A stretch of DNA of 64,000 nt from contig NZ_JBFJUX010000013.1 of NCBI RefSeq assembly GCF_041624475.1, positions 41,588-105,587 on the forward strand, read 5' to 3'. The position numbers and the translations under genes are program-made. This stretch comes from Litorivivens sp041624475. GTDB taxonomy: Bacteria; Pseudomonadota; Gammaproteobacteria; Pseudomonadales; Spongiibacteraceae. The notes beneath the pieces are model-generated. The model was not told where the DNA came from. It worked only from the letters and a program-made list of their open reading frames with translations, and ran no database searches. Shown here piece by piece: positions 50,336-58,481 of the stretch; the first letter of the stretch is position 1, and each line of letters begins with the position of its first letter.

Positions 50336-51391
50336 ATGTCCCAAAACACCCCCAAGCGAATCACCCTTATCCGTCCGGACGACTGGCATGTCCACCTCCG
50401 AGACGGCGACGCCCTGCCACTGACAACCAAAGACATGAGCCGCTATATGGGCCGCGCCATCGTGATGCCCAATCTCACACCGCCCGTGCGTACTGTGGCT
50501 GAGGCCGACCTTTACCGGAATCGCATAAGCGCTGCCATGAGTCATCTGCCTCGGCAGTTCGAGCCACTCATGGTGCTCTACCTTACCGACAATACCAGCC
50601 CGGAAGAGATAGCCCGCGCCGCAGAGTCCAGCTTTGTCTACGCCGCCAAGCTCTATCCCGCCGGCGCCACCACCAATTCCAGCTCCGGCGTGACCAACAT
50701 CGCGGCACTGCAGCCAGTGCTGGCGTCGATGGAAAAACACGACCTGCCCCTGCTGATCCACGGCGAAGTCACAAGCGACAGCGTCGATATTTTTGACCGG
50801 GAAAAACGCTTTATCGATGAGACACTGACGCCGCTGGTGGCAAACTACCCGAAGCTCCGCGTCGTGCTCGAACATATCACCACGGCAGATGCCGCAGAAT
50901 TTGTTGCAGATGCACCGGCCAACGTCGCCGCCACCATCACCGCGCATCACCTGTTATACAACCGCAATCACATGCTGGCGGGCGGTATTAGGCCTCATTT
51001 CTATTGCCTGCCGATTCTGAAGCGCGGCAGCCATCAGGCGGCGCTGCTGAAGGCAGCCACATCAGGCTCACCCAAATTTTTTCTCGGCACGGATTCAGCG
51101 CCGCACCCCAAGGACAAAAAGGAAGCCGCTTGCGGCTGTGCCGGCAGCTACACCGCCTACGCCGCAATTGAAATGTACGCCGAAGCCTTTGAGGAGGCTG
51201 GCGCCCTGCACCAGCTCGAAGCTTTCGCCAGCTTCAATGGTCCCGATTTCTACCGTCTGCCACGCAATACCGACACCATCACGCTCGAGAAAACGCCCTG
51301 GCAAGCCCCGCTGGAGCTTGACCTCGGCGGAACCAAGCTGGTGCCGCTGCGCGCAGGCGAAACGCTGAACTGGTCAGTCATCAATGAGTGA
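50336..51391 (+). CDS. pyrC: Dihydroorotase
   Basis: 351 residues, the class II PyrC length. Metal ligands appear as DDWHVHLRDGD (HxH), the carbamylated lysine in AAKLYPAGATTNSSSGV, then LIHGEV, VLEHITT and FFLGTDSAPH. It closes carbamoyl aspartate to dihydroorotate in pyrimidine synthesis. The stop overlaps the rnt start by eight bases. Confidence 0.96.
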   Translation: MSQNTPKRITLIRPDDWHVHLRDGDALPLTTKDMSRYMGRAIVMPNLTPPVRTVAEADLYRNRISAAMSHLPRQFEPLMVLYLTDNTSPEEIARAAESSFVYAAKLYPAGATTNSSSGVTNIAALQPVLASMEKHDLPLLIHGEVTSDSVDIFDREKRFIDETLTPLVANYPKLRVVLEHITTADAAEFVADAPANVAATITAHHLLYNRNHMLAGGIRPHFYCLPILKRGSHQAALLKAATSGSPKFFLGTDSAPHPKDKKEAACGCAGSYTAYAAIEMYAEAFEEAGALHQLEAFASFNGPDFYRLPRNTDTITLEKTPWQAPLELDLGGTKLVPLRAGETLNWSVINE

Positions 51392-52046
51392 TGAATCGCT
51401 GTCTGTAGATTTTCCTATCGCAACCCGTTTTCGCGGTTTTTTACCCGTGGTGGTTGACGTTGAAACCGGTGGTTTCCAGTCCAGCACTGACGCCATCCTG
51501 GAAATCGCCGCCAGCTTTGTCGATTTCAACGAGGCTGGCGAACTGGTGGTGACGGAAACCCTCGACTATCAGGTTGAACCCTTCGCCGGCGCCAATCTGG
51601 AGCCCGCAGCGCTGGAATTCACCGGCATCGACCCGGAACACCCGGATCGCGACGCGAAAAAAGAAGTGATCGTCTTTGGAGAGCTGCTCAAAGCCGTGCG
51701 ACAAAAGGTGAAGAACACCAACTGCAACCGCGCCATTCTGGTGGGACACAACGCACATTTTGATCTCGGTTTCGTGATGGCCGGAGCCGAGCGCAGTGCC
51801 ATTAAACGCAACCCCTTTCATCCCTTTTCTGTGATTGACACCGCCAGCCTGTCAGGCCTCGCCTACGGCCAGACGGTTCTAGCTAAAGCCTGCGAAGCCG
51901 CCGGCCTACCCTTCGACAATCGCGCAGCTCACAGTGCAGCTTATGACACCGAAAAAACCGCTCAACTGTTCTGCACGATTGTGAACCGCTGGCAGGCGCT
52001 GGGCGGCTGGCAATGGCCGGAACCAGACGAGAGCGACGAAGCTTAA
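51384..52046 (+). CDS. rnt: Ribonuclease T
   Basis: 220 residues. DEDD exonuclease motifs are present: VVVDVETGGFQSSTDAILE (Exo I), VGHNAHFDLGFVMAG (Exo II) and AAHSAAYDTEKTAQL (Exo III, with histidine). It trims tRNA and other stable RNA 3' ends. Start overlaps the pyrC stop, implying coupling. Confidence 0.95.
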   Translation: MSDESLSVDFPIATRFRGFLPVVVDVETGGFQSSTDAILEIAASFVDFNEAGELVVTETLDYQVEPFAGANLEPAALEFTGIDPEHPDRDAKKEVIVFGELLKAVRQKVKNTNCNRAILVGHNAHFDLGFVMAGAERSAIKRNPFHPFSVIDTASLSGLAYGQTVLAKACEAAGLPFDNRAAHSAAYDTEKTAQLFCTIVNRWQALGGWQWPEPDESDEA

Positions 52047-52193
52047 GCGTTAGTGCCGTAAAAACCCCAAATATTGCCGAAAACGTGAAACGAATATAAA
52101 AAATTACCTTTCTCTTCGCGCTCAATTTATTCGCAGATCGCCTATGCTTTTCGTCAAGTATCTTGGAGTAAAAGCAGTTGAGGCACCTACCTG

Positions 52194-52460
52194 ATGGTAA
52201 CCGTTGATCTCTTTCGATTGGCAAGGAACGATCATGTATTGGGACATGTAAGGATACTTCGCGAACACAATCGCTCGTTTCATGCCGTTGTATCCTACCG
52301 CGACGCAAAAGAGCGCAGAGACACGCAGTCATACCGCCTGATCGCAGACACCCGCAACCACGCAATCATGTCCGTACTGAACTGGGCGAACAGCGAATTC
52401 GGCGGACATTGCGCACTGCTGCCGCTAAAAAGCGCACCGCGCAGCCTTGCCTTTGCTTAA
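52194..52460 (+). CDS. Small hypothetical protein
   Basis: 88 residues beginning MVTVDLFRLARNDHVLGHVR. A GAGG lies about 11 bases before the ATG, which is a little far. The composition (RDAKERRDTQSYRLIADTRN) is compatible with a small folded protein and no homologue is recognised. It is followed within 30 bases by a strong terminator, which supports transcription of the stretch. It could equally be non-coding. Confidence 0.45.
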   Translation: MVTVDLFRLARNDHVLGHVRILREHNRSFHAVVSYRDAKERRDTQSYRLIADTRNHAIMSVLNWANSEFGGHCALLPLKSAPRSLAFA

Positions 52461-52488
52461 ACCGAAAACCTGTTTCAGGAAGGGCAGC

Positions 52489-52527
52489 GCACAAAAAAAG
52501 GCCGCATTTCGCGGCCTTTTTTTGTGC
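52489..52527. terminator. Strong bidirectional terminator
   Basis: Seventeen-base perfect arms (52489-52505 and 52511-52527) with the core GGCCGC/GCGGCC, loop ATTTC, and seven A and seven T on either side. It can stop transcription from the plus-strand side and from the minus-strand peroxiredoxin gene. Confidence 0.95.
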
Positions 52528-52600
52528 TAGCTGTCGCTGATTAACAACGGAGATGACCAAACACCTCCGCCATCAAGCTTTAGCCAATCATGTCCGCGAA

Positions 52601-53203
52601 TTACAGAGAATCAGCATTCTCTGACAGGTAAGCAGCAACACCATCGGGAGAGGCATTCATACCCTTGTCGCCTTTGTTCCAACCAGCCGGGCAAACTTCA
52701 CCGTGCTCTTCGTGGAACTGCAGGGCCTCAACCAGGCGCACCAGCTCGTCGATATTGCGGCCCAGCGGCAGATCGTTGACGATCTGTGAGCGCACAACAC
52801 CTTTGTCGTCGATCAGGAAAGCACCGCGGAAGGCAACACCGCCATCGGCTTCAACATCGTAGGCACGGCAGATGTCGTGACGAACGTCAGCTGCCAGTGT
52901 GTAGCCGACAGGGCCGATACCGCCTTTGTCGACGGGGGTATTGCGCCAGGCATTGTGTGTGAACTGTGAGTCAATAGACACGCCTATCACCTCAACGCCC
53001 AGCTCCTTGAACTTGGCTACACGGTGGTCCAGTGCAATCAGCTCGGATGGGCACACAAAGGTGAAGTCCAGCGGGTAGAAGAAAATCAGGGCGTACTTGC
53101 CCTTGATGGTTTCGCTGAGAGTAAATTCGTCAACGATTTCGCCGTTGCCGAGAACCGCAGCACATGTAAAGTCGGGAGCAGGTTTACCTACGAGTACACC
53201 CAT
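52601..53203 (-). CDS. 2-Cys peroxiredoxin (AhpC/TSA, Prx1 class)
   Basis: 200 residues from the ATG at 53203 (MGVLVGKPAPDFTCAAV). The peroxidatic cysteine is C51 in DFTFVCPSEL and the resolving cysteine is C171 in GEVCPAGW, typical of the decameric Prx1 class. It removes H2O2 and organic peroxides with thioredoxin. The upstream region holds an OxyR-like site. A longer frame from 53296 has no support. Confidence 0.94.
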   Translation of the reverse strand: MGVLVGKPAPDFTCAAVLGNGEIVDEFTLSETIKGKYALIFFYPLDFTFVCPSELIALDHRVAKFKELGVEVIGVSIDSQFTHNAWRNTPVDKGGIGPVGYTLAADVRHDICRAYDVEADGGVAFRGAFLIDDKGVVRSQIVNDLPLGRNIDELVRLVEALQFHEEHGEVCPAGWNKGDKGMNASPDGVAAYLSENADSL

Positions 53204-53329
53204 GGTGAATAACCTCCAGTGTGATTCAGGGATTAAAGAAAAATGCCGACCGGCAGCCCCGGTCTCAATGCGTGCAAGCATCATACACGGCCCCAACGAT
53301 CAGTCACAGGTGATTTTTGACGATTTTTG

Positions 53330-53366
53330 ATAGATAAATTCTATCGGTTAAATTTACGTCATCTAT
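53330..53366 (-). promoter_or_regulatory. OxyR-like binding site upstream of the peroxiredoxin gene
   Basis: ATAGATAAATTCTAT (53330-53344) matches the OxyR half motif ATAGnTnnnAnCTAT with one mismatch. After seven bases a weaker half follows, ATTTACGTCATCTAT (53352-53366). The arrangement and spacing equal the OxyR tetramer site. It is 127 bases upstream of the peroxiredoxin start and also faces bfd. Confidence 0.65.
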
Positions 53367-53380
53367 GGCAAATATAGCTT

Positions 53381-53399
53381 GAAACTGACAATCATTCTC
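53381..53399 (+). promoter_or_regulatory. Fur box-like site upstream of bfd
   Basis: The 19-mer contains TGACAATCATTCTC, which matches 12 of 14 bases in the right part of the Fur consensus (TGATAATCATTATC). It lies 46 bases before the bfd start, so repression in iron-rich conditions is expected. Confidence 0.65.
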
Positions 53400-53444
53400 A
53401 TTAGCATTACAGTCCTATCCCAGATGGTATATGAGCCCGACGCC

Positions 53445-53645
53445 ATGTTTGTCTGTATTTGCAACGGAGTGACTGACCGCGACATCCACCGCGCTATCGA
53501 GAGCGGTGACCGCAATTTTCGCCAGGTGAGCAAATCACTGGGCGTTGCCAGTCAATGTGGCAGCTGTGAAGAGCTCGCCCGCGAAATCATCGAGGAGTAC
53601 AAATTGCAGGCCAGCGACGCGGCCCCCTTCTACGCGGCCGTGTAA
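53445..53645 (+). CDS. bfd: Bacterioferritin-associated ferredoxin
   Basis: 66 residues from the ATG at 53445. The [2Fe-2S] ligands are C4 and C6 (MFVCICNGVTD) and the pair in SQCGSCEEL, the Bfd signature. Bfd reduces the haem of bacterioferritin to release stored iron. A longer upstream frame would overlap the Fur box region. bfr follows after 115 bases, so the pair is functional. Confidence 0.94.
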   Translation: MFVCICNGVTDRDIHRAIESGDRNFRQVSKSLGVASQCGSCEELAREIIEEYKLQASDAAPFYAAV

Positions 53646-53760
53646 ACAGCAATCACTCGTATTCGCCTTTATATTAAAAATCCATTTACAATCAACAACT
53701 TAGCTTGACACCCTCCGCCATTCTGATAGCCTGAAAGTCCCGCTTTATGGAGGGACTGCC

Positions 53761-54228
53761 ATGAAAGGCGACAAGAAAGTCATTGCAATACTCAACAAGG
53801 TTCTCGGTAACGAGCTGGTCGCAATCAACCAGTACTTTCTGCATGCGCGGATGTACAAGGACTGGGGCCTGAAGGAGCTCGGCGAGCACGAGTATCACGA
53901 ATCCATCGATGAAATGAAGCATGCCGACAGACTGATTGAGCGGATCCTGTTTCTGAAAGGCCTGCCCAACCTGCAGGACCTCGGCAAACTGCTGATCGGT
54001 GAAAATACCGAGGAAATGCTCAAGTGCGACCTGAAGCTGGAATTGAAAGCCGTCCCGGATCTGAAAGACGGCATTGCCTACTGTGAAGAAATTGGCGACT
54101 ACGTCAGCCGGGAACTGCTGGAAGACATTCTCGAGTCGGAGGAAGAGCACATTGACTGGCTGGAAACCCAGCTTGGCCTGATCGAGAAGGTGGGCCTGCA
54201 GAACTACCTGCAGTCCCAGATGAGCTGA
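53761..54228 (+). CDS. bfr: Bacterioferritin
   Basis: 155 residues after ATGGAGGGACTGCC. The ferroxidase ligands are all present: E18, E51, H54, E94, E127 and H130, and the haem ligand M52 is conserved. It stores iron in a 24-subunit cage and partners with the upstream Bfd. A second REP-like repeat follows the stop. Confidence 0.96.
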   Translation: MKGDKKVIAILNKVLGNELVAINQYFLHARMYKDWGLKELGEHEYHESIDEMKHADRLIERILFLKGLPNLQDLGKLLIGENTEEMLKCDLKLELKAVPDLKDGIAYCEEIGDYVSRELLEDILESEEEHIDWLETQLGLIEKVGLQNYLQSQMS

Positions 54229-54235
54229 GCTCCCC

Positions 54236-54331
54236 CCCCTCACCCCGACCCTCTCCCAAAGGGAGAGGGAGAAACGCACAGAAGCCAGTCGTCAGGTTTC
54301 CTCTCCCTGGGGAGAGGGCTAGGGTGAGGGG
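54236..54331. repeat. REP/BIME-like palindromic repeat, copy 2
   Basis: The outer arms CCCTCACCCC and GGGTGAGGGG, with inner CCCTCTCCCAAAGGGAGAGG and CCTCTCCCTGGGGAGAGGG hairpins, reproduce the element at 39222-39314. It again sits between two convergent genes. The central 30 bases differ between copies, while both palindromic ends are kept. Confidence 0.85.
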
Positions 54332-54339
54332 AGCGCCCT

Positions 54340-54870
54340 CTACTTCATATTGCGCTGCAACTGGGCGATCAGCTTTTGCTTCATCGGGATCACCCAGTTT
54401 TCTTTTAAAGCAGGCGAAAGCAGCCCGACATCTTCCAACTCGTCACACAGCTTCATCTGATGGGCCAGATCAAACATATCGAACTGCCGGACGATCTGGC
54501 AGTTATCGTTTAGCGTGAGAAAGGAAATCCCCGGCGTCTCCCGATACGAACCGTCTTCACGCAGGCCCGGCCCCCGATTCATCCAGTGAGTGATGATCTC
54601 GTTGCCCTCCCCCACGTAAAAACCTTTATAGGGAAAGGTCCAGTCTTCCCAGCCGTGCTGCATATCGCGGCCGTAATGGGTCGCCTTGATCTGATCCGTA
54701 CCGCGCGCCTCTACCAGAATTACGCCGGCGTATTCACAGGTGTAGACACACTCCGGCGCGTAAATTTCATCGACAAAAAAGGTCCACTCGTTACGGCGAT
54801 CCGCTTCGGCATGATAGCTGATGTATTTATCAATAAAGGCTTTTTTCTGATCCACTGACAAGTTCGCCAC
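54340..54870 (-). CDS. NTF2/SnoaL-like family protein
   Basis: 176 residues from a GTG at 54870 with GGGAG upstream. The sequence YISYHAEADRRNEWTFFVDEIYAPECVYTCEYAG followed by the end QFDMFDLAHQMKLCDELEDVGLL is a SnoaL-like cone fold pattern. Such proteins act as isomerases, hydratases or binding proteins; the reaction here is unknown. It is adjacent to a PQQ dehydrogenase on the same strand with a 106-base gap. Confidence 0.75.
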   Translation of the reverse strand: MANLSVDQKKAFIDKYISYHAEADRRNEWTFFVDEIYAPECVYTCEYAGVILVEARGTDQIKATHYGRDMQHGWEDWTFPYKGFYVGEGNEIITHWMNRGPGLREDGSYRETPGISFLTLNDNCQIVRQFDMFDLAHQMKLCDELEDVGLLSPALKENWVIPMKQKLIAQLQRNMK

Positions 54871-54976
54871 AGGCCACTCCCTTTTTATCTTTTCATCGAG
54901 TCTAGCGCAGCCGCCGGCTTGCCTCTATGCAATACATAGCGACATGCTGTGGGCTACGCCAAATGAGGGAGATGCT

Positions 54977-57073
54977 TCACTCGCCTTTGAATCTGTCTTC
55001 AAAGGGTAACCGCGCCTCCGAAATCACATACTGGCGAATGGCTTCGCTCTCGGCTTCATCCAGGTCTGAGGCAAACACCGGCATGCCCTGCCCGGCTCTG
55101 GCGCCGCCCAACACCACACTGTTCCAGGCATCTTTGAGTCCAAGCAGTGGTGACCAGCGCAGGTCCGGCAGCAGGCCACTGGAAACTGCATGATCGCCGT
55201 GACACACCAGGCAGGAAGCGTTATAGAGCGCCTGCCCCTCAGCAATGAGCTCGGCGGTCGCTTCCTGCGGAGGCAGCGAGGGCTTGGTTGCGGCGCGAGA
55301 TGCGAGCTCCGGCAAGGAGGCCTTACCGCCCAGTTTGAAAACCAGCAGTCGACCGACACCGGGCGCGCTTTCAGCGGGGAATAGGCCGCCATAGATCAAG
55401 GCAAAGGCGCCGCCCCAACCCGATGCAACAGCGATATATTGTTCGCCATCAAGCTCATAAGAGATCGGCGGGGCCACAATACCGGTCTGGGCAAAATGAT
55501 CCCACAACCGCTCACCGGTCGCCGCATCATAGGCCACCAGTTTTGCATCCGCGTTGCCCTGAAACACCAGCCCACCCGCTGTCGCCAGCACACCCCCATT
55601 CCAGGGGCTGTTGTGTTCCACCTTCCAGGCCGGTTTCTGCGTTACCGGATTCCAGGCCAGCAAGCGTCCTTTTACGGCTGCGCGCAGGGCCAGATATTGG
55701 GCCTTGTCCGTAGGTAGCGAACCGAGACCGGGATTGGCGCCCACGTTCCAGCCCACATCACTTTGCTGGAAGTTTTCGTCATCACCATAGACATAGGGTG
55801 TTTCCAGCACCGGAATATAAACCAAGCCGGTCTGAGGGCTGAACGCGGTCGGGTGCCAGTTATGGGCCCCGAGCGGCCCCGGCAGCTGCAGATAGGGGGC
55901 GCGCTTGCCCCAGCGGGCTTCCGGAACCTCGACCGGACGCCCCGTTACCGGATCGATATGGGTGGCCCAGTTCACCGGCACATAATTATTGGCGGAAATC
56001 AGCTCACCGGTTTCCCGGTCTATCACATAGAAAAAGCCGTTTTTGGGCGCCTGCATGATCACCTTGCGCTTGGCGCCCTCGATGGTCAGCTCGGCCAATA
56101 CCAGATGTTGGGTGGCGGTGTAGTCCCAGGTTTCCCCCGGAGTGGTCTGGTAGTGCCAGACGTATTCCCCGGTATCAGGTTTAACCGCAACGATTGAGGA
56201 CAAAAACAGGTTGTCGCCGCCTTCCGGGCTGCGAATGGCCTGATTCCAGGGCGAGCCGTTGCCCACACCAAAATAGAGAAGGTCTAGCTTCGGGTCATAG
56301 GCCATCGAATCCCAAACCGTGCCGCCACCGCCGTACTGCCACCAGCGTCCGGTCCAGGTTTTGGCGGCCTCGGCCATGATCTCAGACTCATGACCTTCGT
56401 GCGGATTGCCCGGCACCGTGTAAAAGCGCCAGACCTGCTCGCCGCTGTCGGCGTCATAGGCGGAAATGTAACCGCGAACACCAAACTCGGCACCGCCGTT
56501 GCCAATCAGCACCTTGCCCTTCACCACCCGCGGCGCCCCGGTGATGGTGTAGGGTTTGCTCTGATCGACTGTCACCACGTCCCAGAGCTTTTCACCACTC
56601 TTGGCATCCAGCGCAATCAGGCGGCCGTCGATGGTGCCGGTATAAATCTTGCCCTGCCAATAGGCCACGCCGCGGTTCACCACGTCACAGCACAAATCGG
56701 CAGCTTTGCTGCGATCCACTTTCGGGTCAAAACGCCAGAGCGGTTGCCCCGTGCGCGCATCAATTGCATACACCACATTCCAGGTCGCCGTAGCGTACAT
56801 CACACCGTTAACGACCAGCGGCGTGGTTTCGATTCCGCGACTGGTGCCCAGATCAAAGCTCCAGGCGAGCCCGAGTTCATCAACATTGTCACGGGTAATT
56901 TGCTTCAGCGGAGAAAAACGCTGCTCGGAATAGGTGCGCCCATGACTCAACCACTGCTCAGGATGCTGCTCGGCATCAACGATATTGGGGTGTACCGCTG
57001 CAGGCGCAGGCACCTCTTTTGAACAGGCACTGACCAGCAAAGCCAGAGCAACCACACTGAACCCTTTATGCAT
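54977..57073 (-). CDS. PQQ-dependent quinohaemoprotein alcohol dehydrogenase, lipoprotein
   Basis: 698 residues. The N-terminus MHKGFSVVALALLVSACSKE has a lipobox (C17). The eight-bladed propeller carries repeated W-motifs (for example GEYVWHYQTTPGETWDY), and the vicinal Cys pair typical of these enzymes is in ADLCCDVVNRG. A C-terminal cytochrome c domain has CLVCH (621-625) with a distal methionine in GQGMPVF. It oxidises alcohols or aldehydes in the periplasm and passes electrons to the respiratory chain. PQQ synthesis genes are not in the window. The lipid anchor is uncommon for the class. Confidence 0.92.
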   Translation of the reverse strand: MHKGFSVVALALLVSACSKEVPAPAAVHPNIVDAEQHPEQWLSHGRTYSEQRFSPLKQITRDNVDELGLAWSFDLGTSRGIETTPLVVNGVMYATATWNVVYAIDARTGQPLWRFDPKVDRSKAADLCCDVVNRGVAYWQGKIYTGTIDGRLIALDAKSGEKLWDVVTVDQSKPYTITGAPRVVKGKVLIGNGGAEFGVRGYISAYDADSGEQVWRFYTVPGNPHEGHESEIMAEAAKTWTGRWWQYGGGGTVWDSMAYDPKLDLLYFGVGNGSPWNQAIRSPEGGDNLFLSSIVAVKPDTGEYVWHYQTTPGETWDYTATQHLVLAELTIEGAKRKVIMQAPKNGFFYVIDRETGELISANNYVPVNWATHIDPVTGRPVEVPEARWGKRAPYLQLPGPLGAHNWHPTAFSPQTGLVYIPVLETPYVYGDDENFQQSDVGWNVGANPGLGSLPTDKAQYLALRAAVKGRLLAWNPVTQKPAWKVEHNSPWNGGVLATAGGLVFQGNADAKLVAYDAATGERLWDHFAQTGIVAPPISYELDGEQYIAVASGWGGAFALIYGGLFPAESAPGVGRLLVFKLGGKASLPELASRAATKPSLPPQEATAELIAEGQALYNASCLVCHGDHAVSSGLLPDLRWSPLLGLKDAWNSVVLGGARAGQGMPVFASDLDEAESEAIRQYVISEARLPFEDRFKGE

Positions 57074-57200
57074 TATTTTCTCCTACTCGGCAGCATGTGT
57101 CGGGTGAGGATATCGGCTGAGTCCATCGGTGTACAGACGTAAAAAATCCGCTGGCGCAGAACGCCAGCGGATTCAGGGAGACAGCTGGATGGTGTTGAAA

Positions 57201-57845
57201 TCAGTACAGGTAGTAGCGAACACCAAAGTTGAAGCTGTTGCCGCGGTAATCCATGTCCAACGCGCGGTTATCATCTTCCAGCACGATATCCGGCTCGCCC
57301 GCATAAACCCGATAGCCCAGATCCAAGGTCAGGTTCCGCGTTACTGCATAGGTCAGACCGGTGCCCGCCTGCGCCATGAGGAACTCGTCATCGGCCGGTC
57401 CCTGGCGCAGCTGCCCCACACCGAGGCCCATGCCCACGTAGTAACCGAAGGCCGAATCCGAAAACTCAAAATCGCGCCAGAAGCTCGCCATCACACGACG
57501 TGACTCGATAAAATCTTCCTTGGACTCAGGGGATTTGATACCGAAGTCGCCTTCGCGGTATTCAAACTCGGTGCGCCAGCCATCGCGGTTGACGAAGCCC
57601 ACGTTGATAGCCGGATGTCGGTCCGTATCAAAGCGTCCACGATAATCGCGACGTTCAATCGAGCTGCTACACCCGACGACAGGAGCACAGTTCTGCACCC
57701 GTTCACGGTCGTGAATGGTGTTGTTGTTAATGGTGCTCTCGTAGGAGGTAGCACCGATATACCAGGTATCCCGCGCCCACGTCTGGGCACTCAAGCCCAT
57801 CAGCATGGACAAACCGGCAACCGCGACCCCTTTATACAAACGCAT
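57201..57845 (-). CDS. Outer-membrane beta-barrel protein
   Basis: 214 residues after GGAGGAAGT. The signal peptide GLSMLMGLSAQTWA precedes RDTWYIGATSYEST. Alternating strands (TEFEYREGDFGIKS, FGYYVGMGLGVGQLRQ, LTLDLGYRVYAG) and a terminal FNFGVRYYLY indicate an OmpA/porin-like barrel of about eight strands. A Cys pair (NCAPVVGCSS) is present in an extracellular loop. It lies 128 bases upstream of the PQQ dehydrogenase 5' end's opposite side and has no clear function. Confidence 0.75.
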   Translation of the reverse strand: MRLYKGVAVAGLSMLMGLSAQTWARDTWYIGATSYESTINNNTIHDRERVQNCAPVVGCSSSIERRDYRGRFDTDRHPAINVGFVNRDGWRTEFEYREGDFGIKSPESKEDFIESRRVMASFWRDFEFSDSAFGYYVGMGLGVGQLRQGPADDEFLMAQAGTGLTYAVTRNLTLDLGYRVYAGEPDIVLEDDNRALDMDYRGNSFNFGVRYYLY

Positions 57846-58037
57846 ACTTCCTCCAATGGCTATCGTTTGAAATTTTCTGGGCGCATTGTACTTGTCTCAA
57901 GTTAACGAAAGCTGAACAGTTTCACTTTGTCGCACTTCATGACCAGCGCTGGCATCTATTTGTGGATTATTAACAAGCTGTAAAGCGCCTCCACAGCCAC
58001 GCCATTGCACAATAGCGCCAAATAACAGGAGTCCGTG

Positions 58038-58469
58038 ATGAGTGAATTTACCCCGCCTGAAGGCTTTTCGCCGTTGCCGCTGGACGGCAGTTTCAACGAC
58101 GCCTTCGCGCCAGTCTACGTGCGCTTCGAAGACGCTCTGCCGCACGGCAGACCACCACAGGTCGGACTGCGGGTAGAGAAACACCACCTGAACAGTATGG
58201 GCATTTGCCATGGTGCAGTGTACATGGCCCTGTTTGATATCGGTTTCGCCTGTGTTGTCGGTTTCGAATCGGGAAATTATCAGACACCAACCATGAACAT
58301 CAGCATTGATTATGTTTCGGCTGCACGGGAGGGGGAATGGGTCTGGGTAGAGGCGGATTGCCTCAAAGCCACGCGAAACACCGGCTTTGCCAATGGTCTG
58401 ATCCTGTCAGACTCGGGGATCAAAGCGCGGGGCAGCGGCCTTTTCAAGGTAACACCGCCCAAGCAATAG
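58038..58469 (+). CDS. PaaI-type hotdog thioesterase
   Basis: 143 residues from the ATG at 58038 with AGGAG upstream. The hotdog motif is LNSMGICHGAVYMALFDIGFACVVGFE, with the HG(A/G) loop and a D in the long helix, followed by TPTMNISIDYVSAAREGEWVWVEADCLKATRNTGF. Members hydrolyse acyl-CoA or aryl-CoA esters. It faces the TonB receptor gene tail-to-tail with a gap of 12 bases. Confidence 0.88.
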   Translation: MSEFTPPEGFSPLPLDGSFNDAFAPVYVRFEDALPHGRPPQVGLRVEKHHLNSMGICHGAVYMALFDIGFACVVGFESGNYQTPTMNISIDYVSAAREGEWVWVEADCLKATRNTGFANGLILSDSGIKARGSGLFKVTPPKQ

Positions 58470-58481
58470 GCCCAACGGGGG

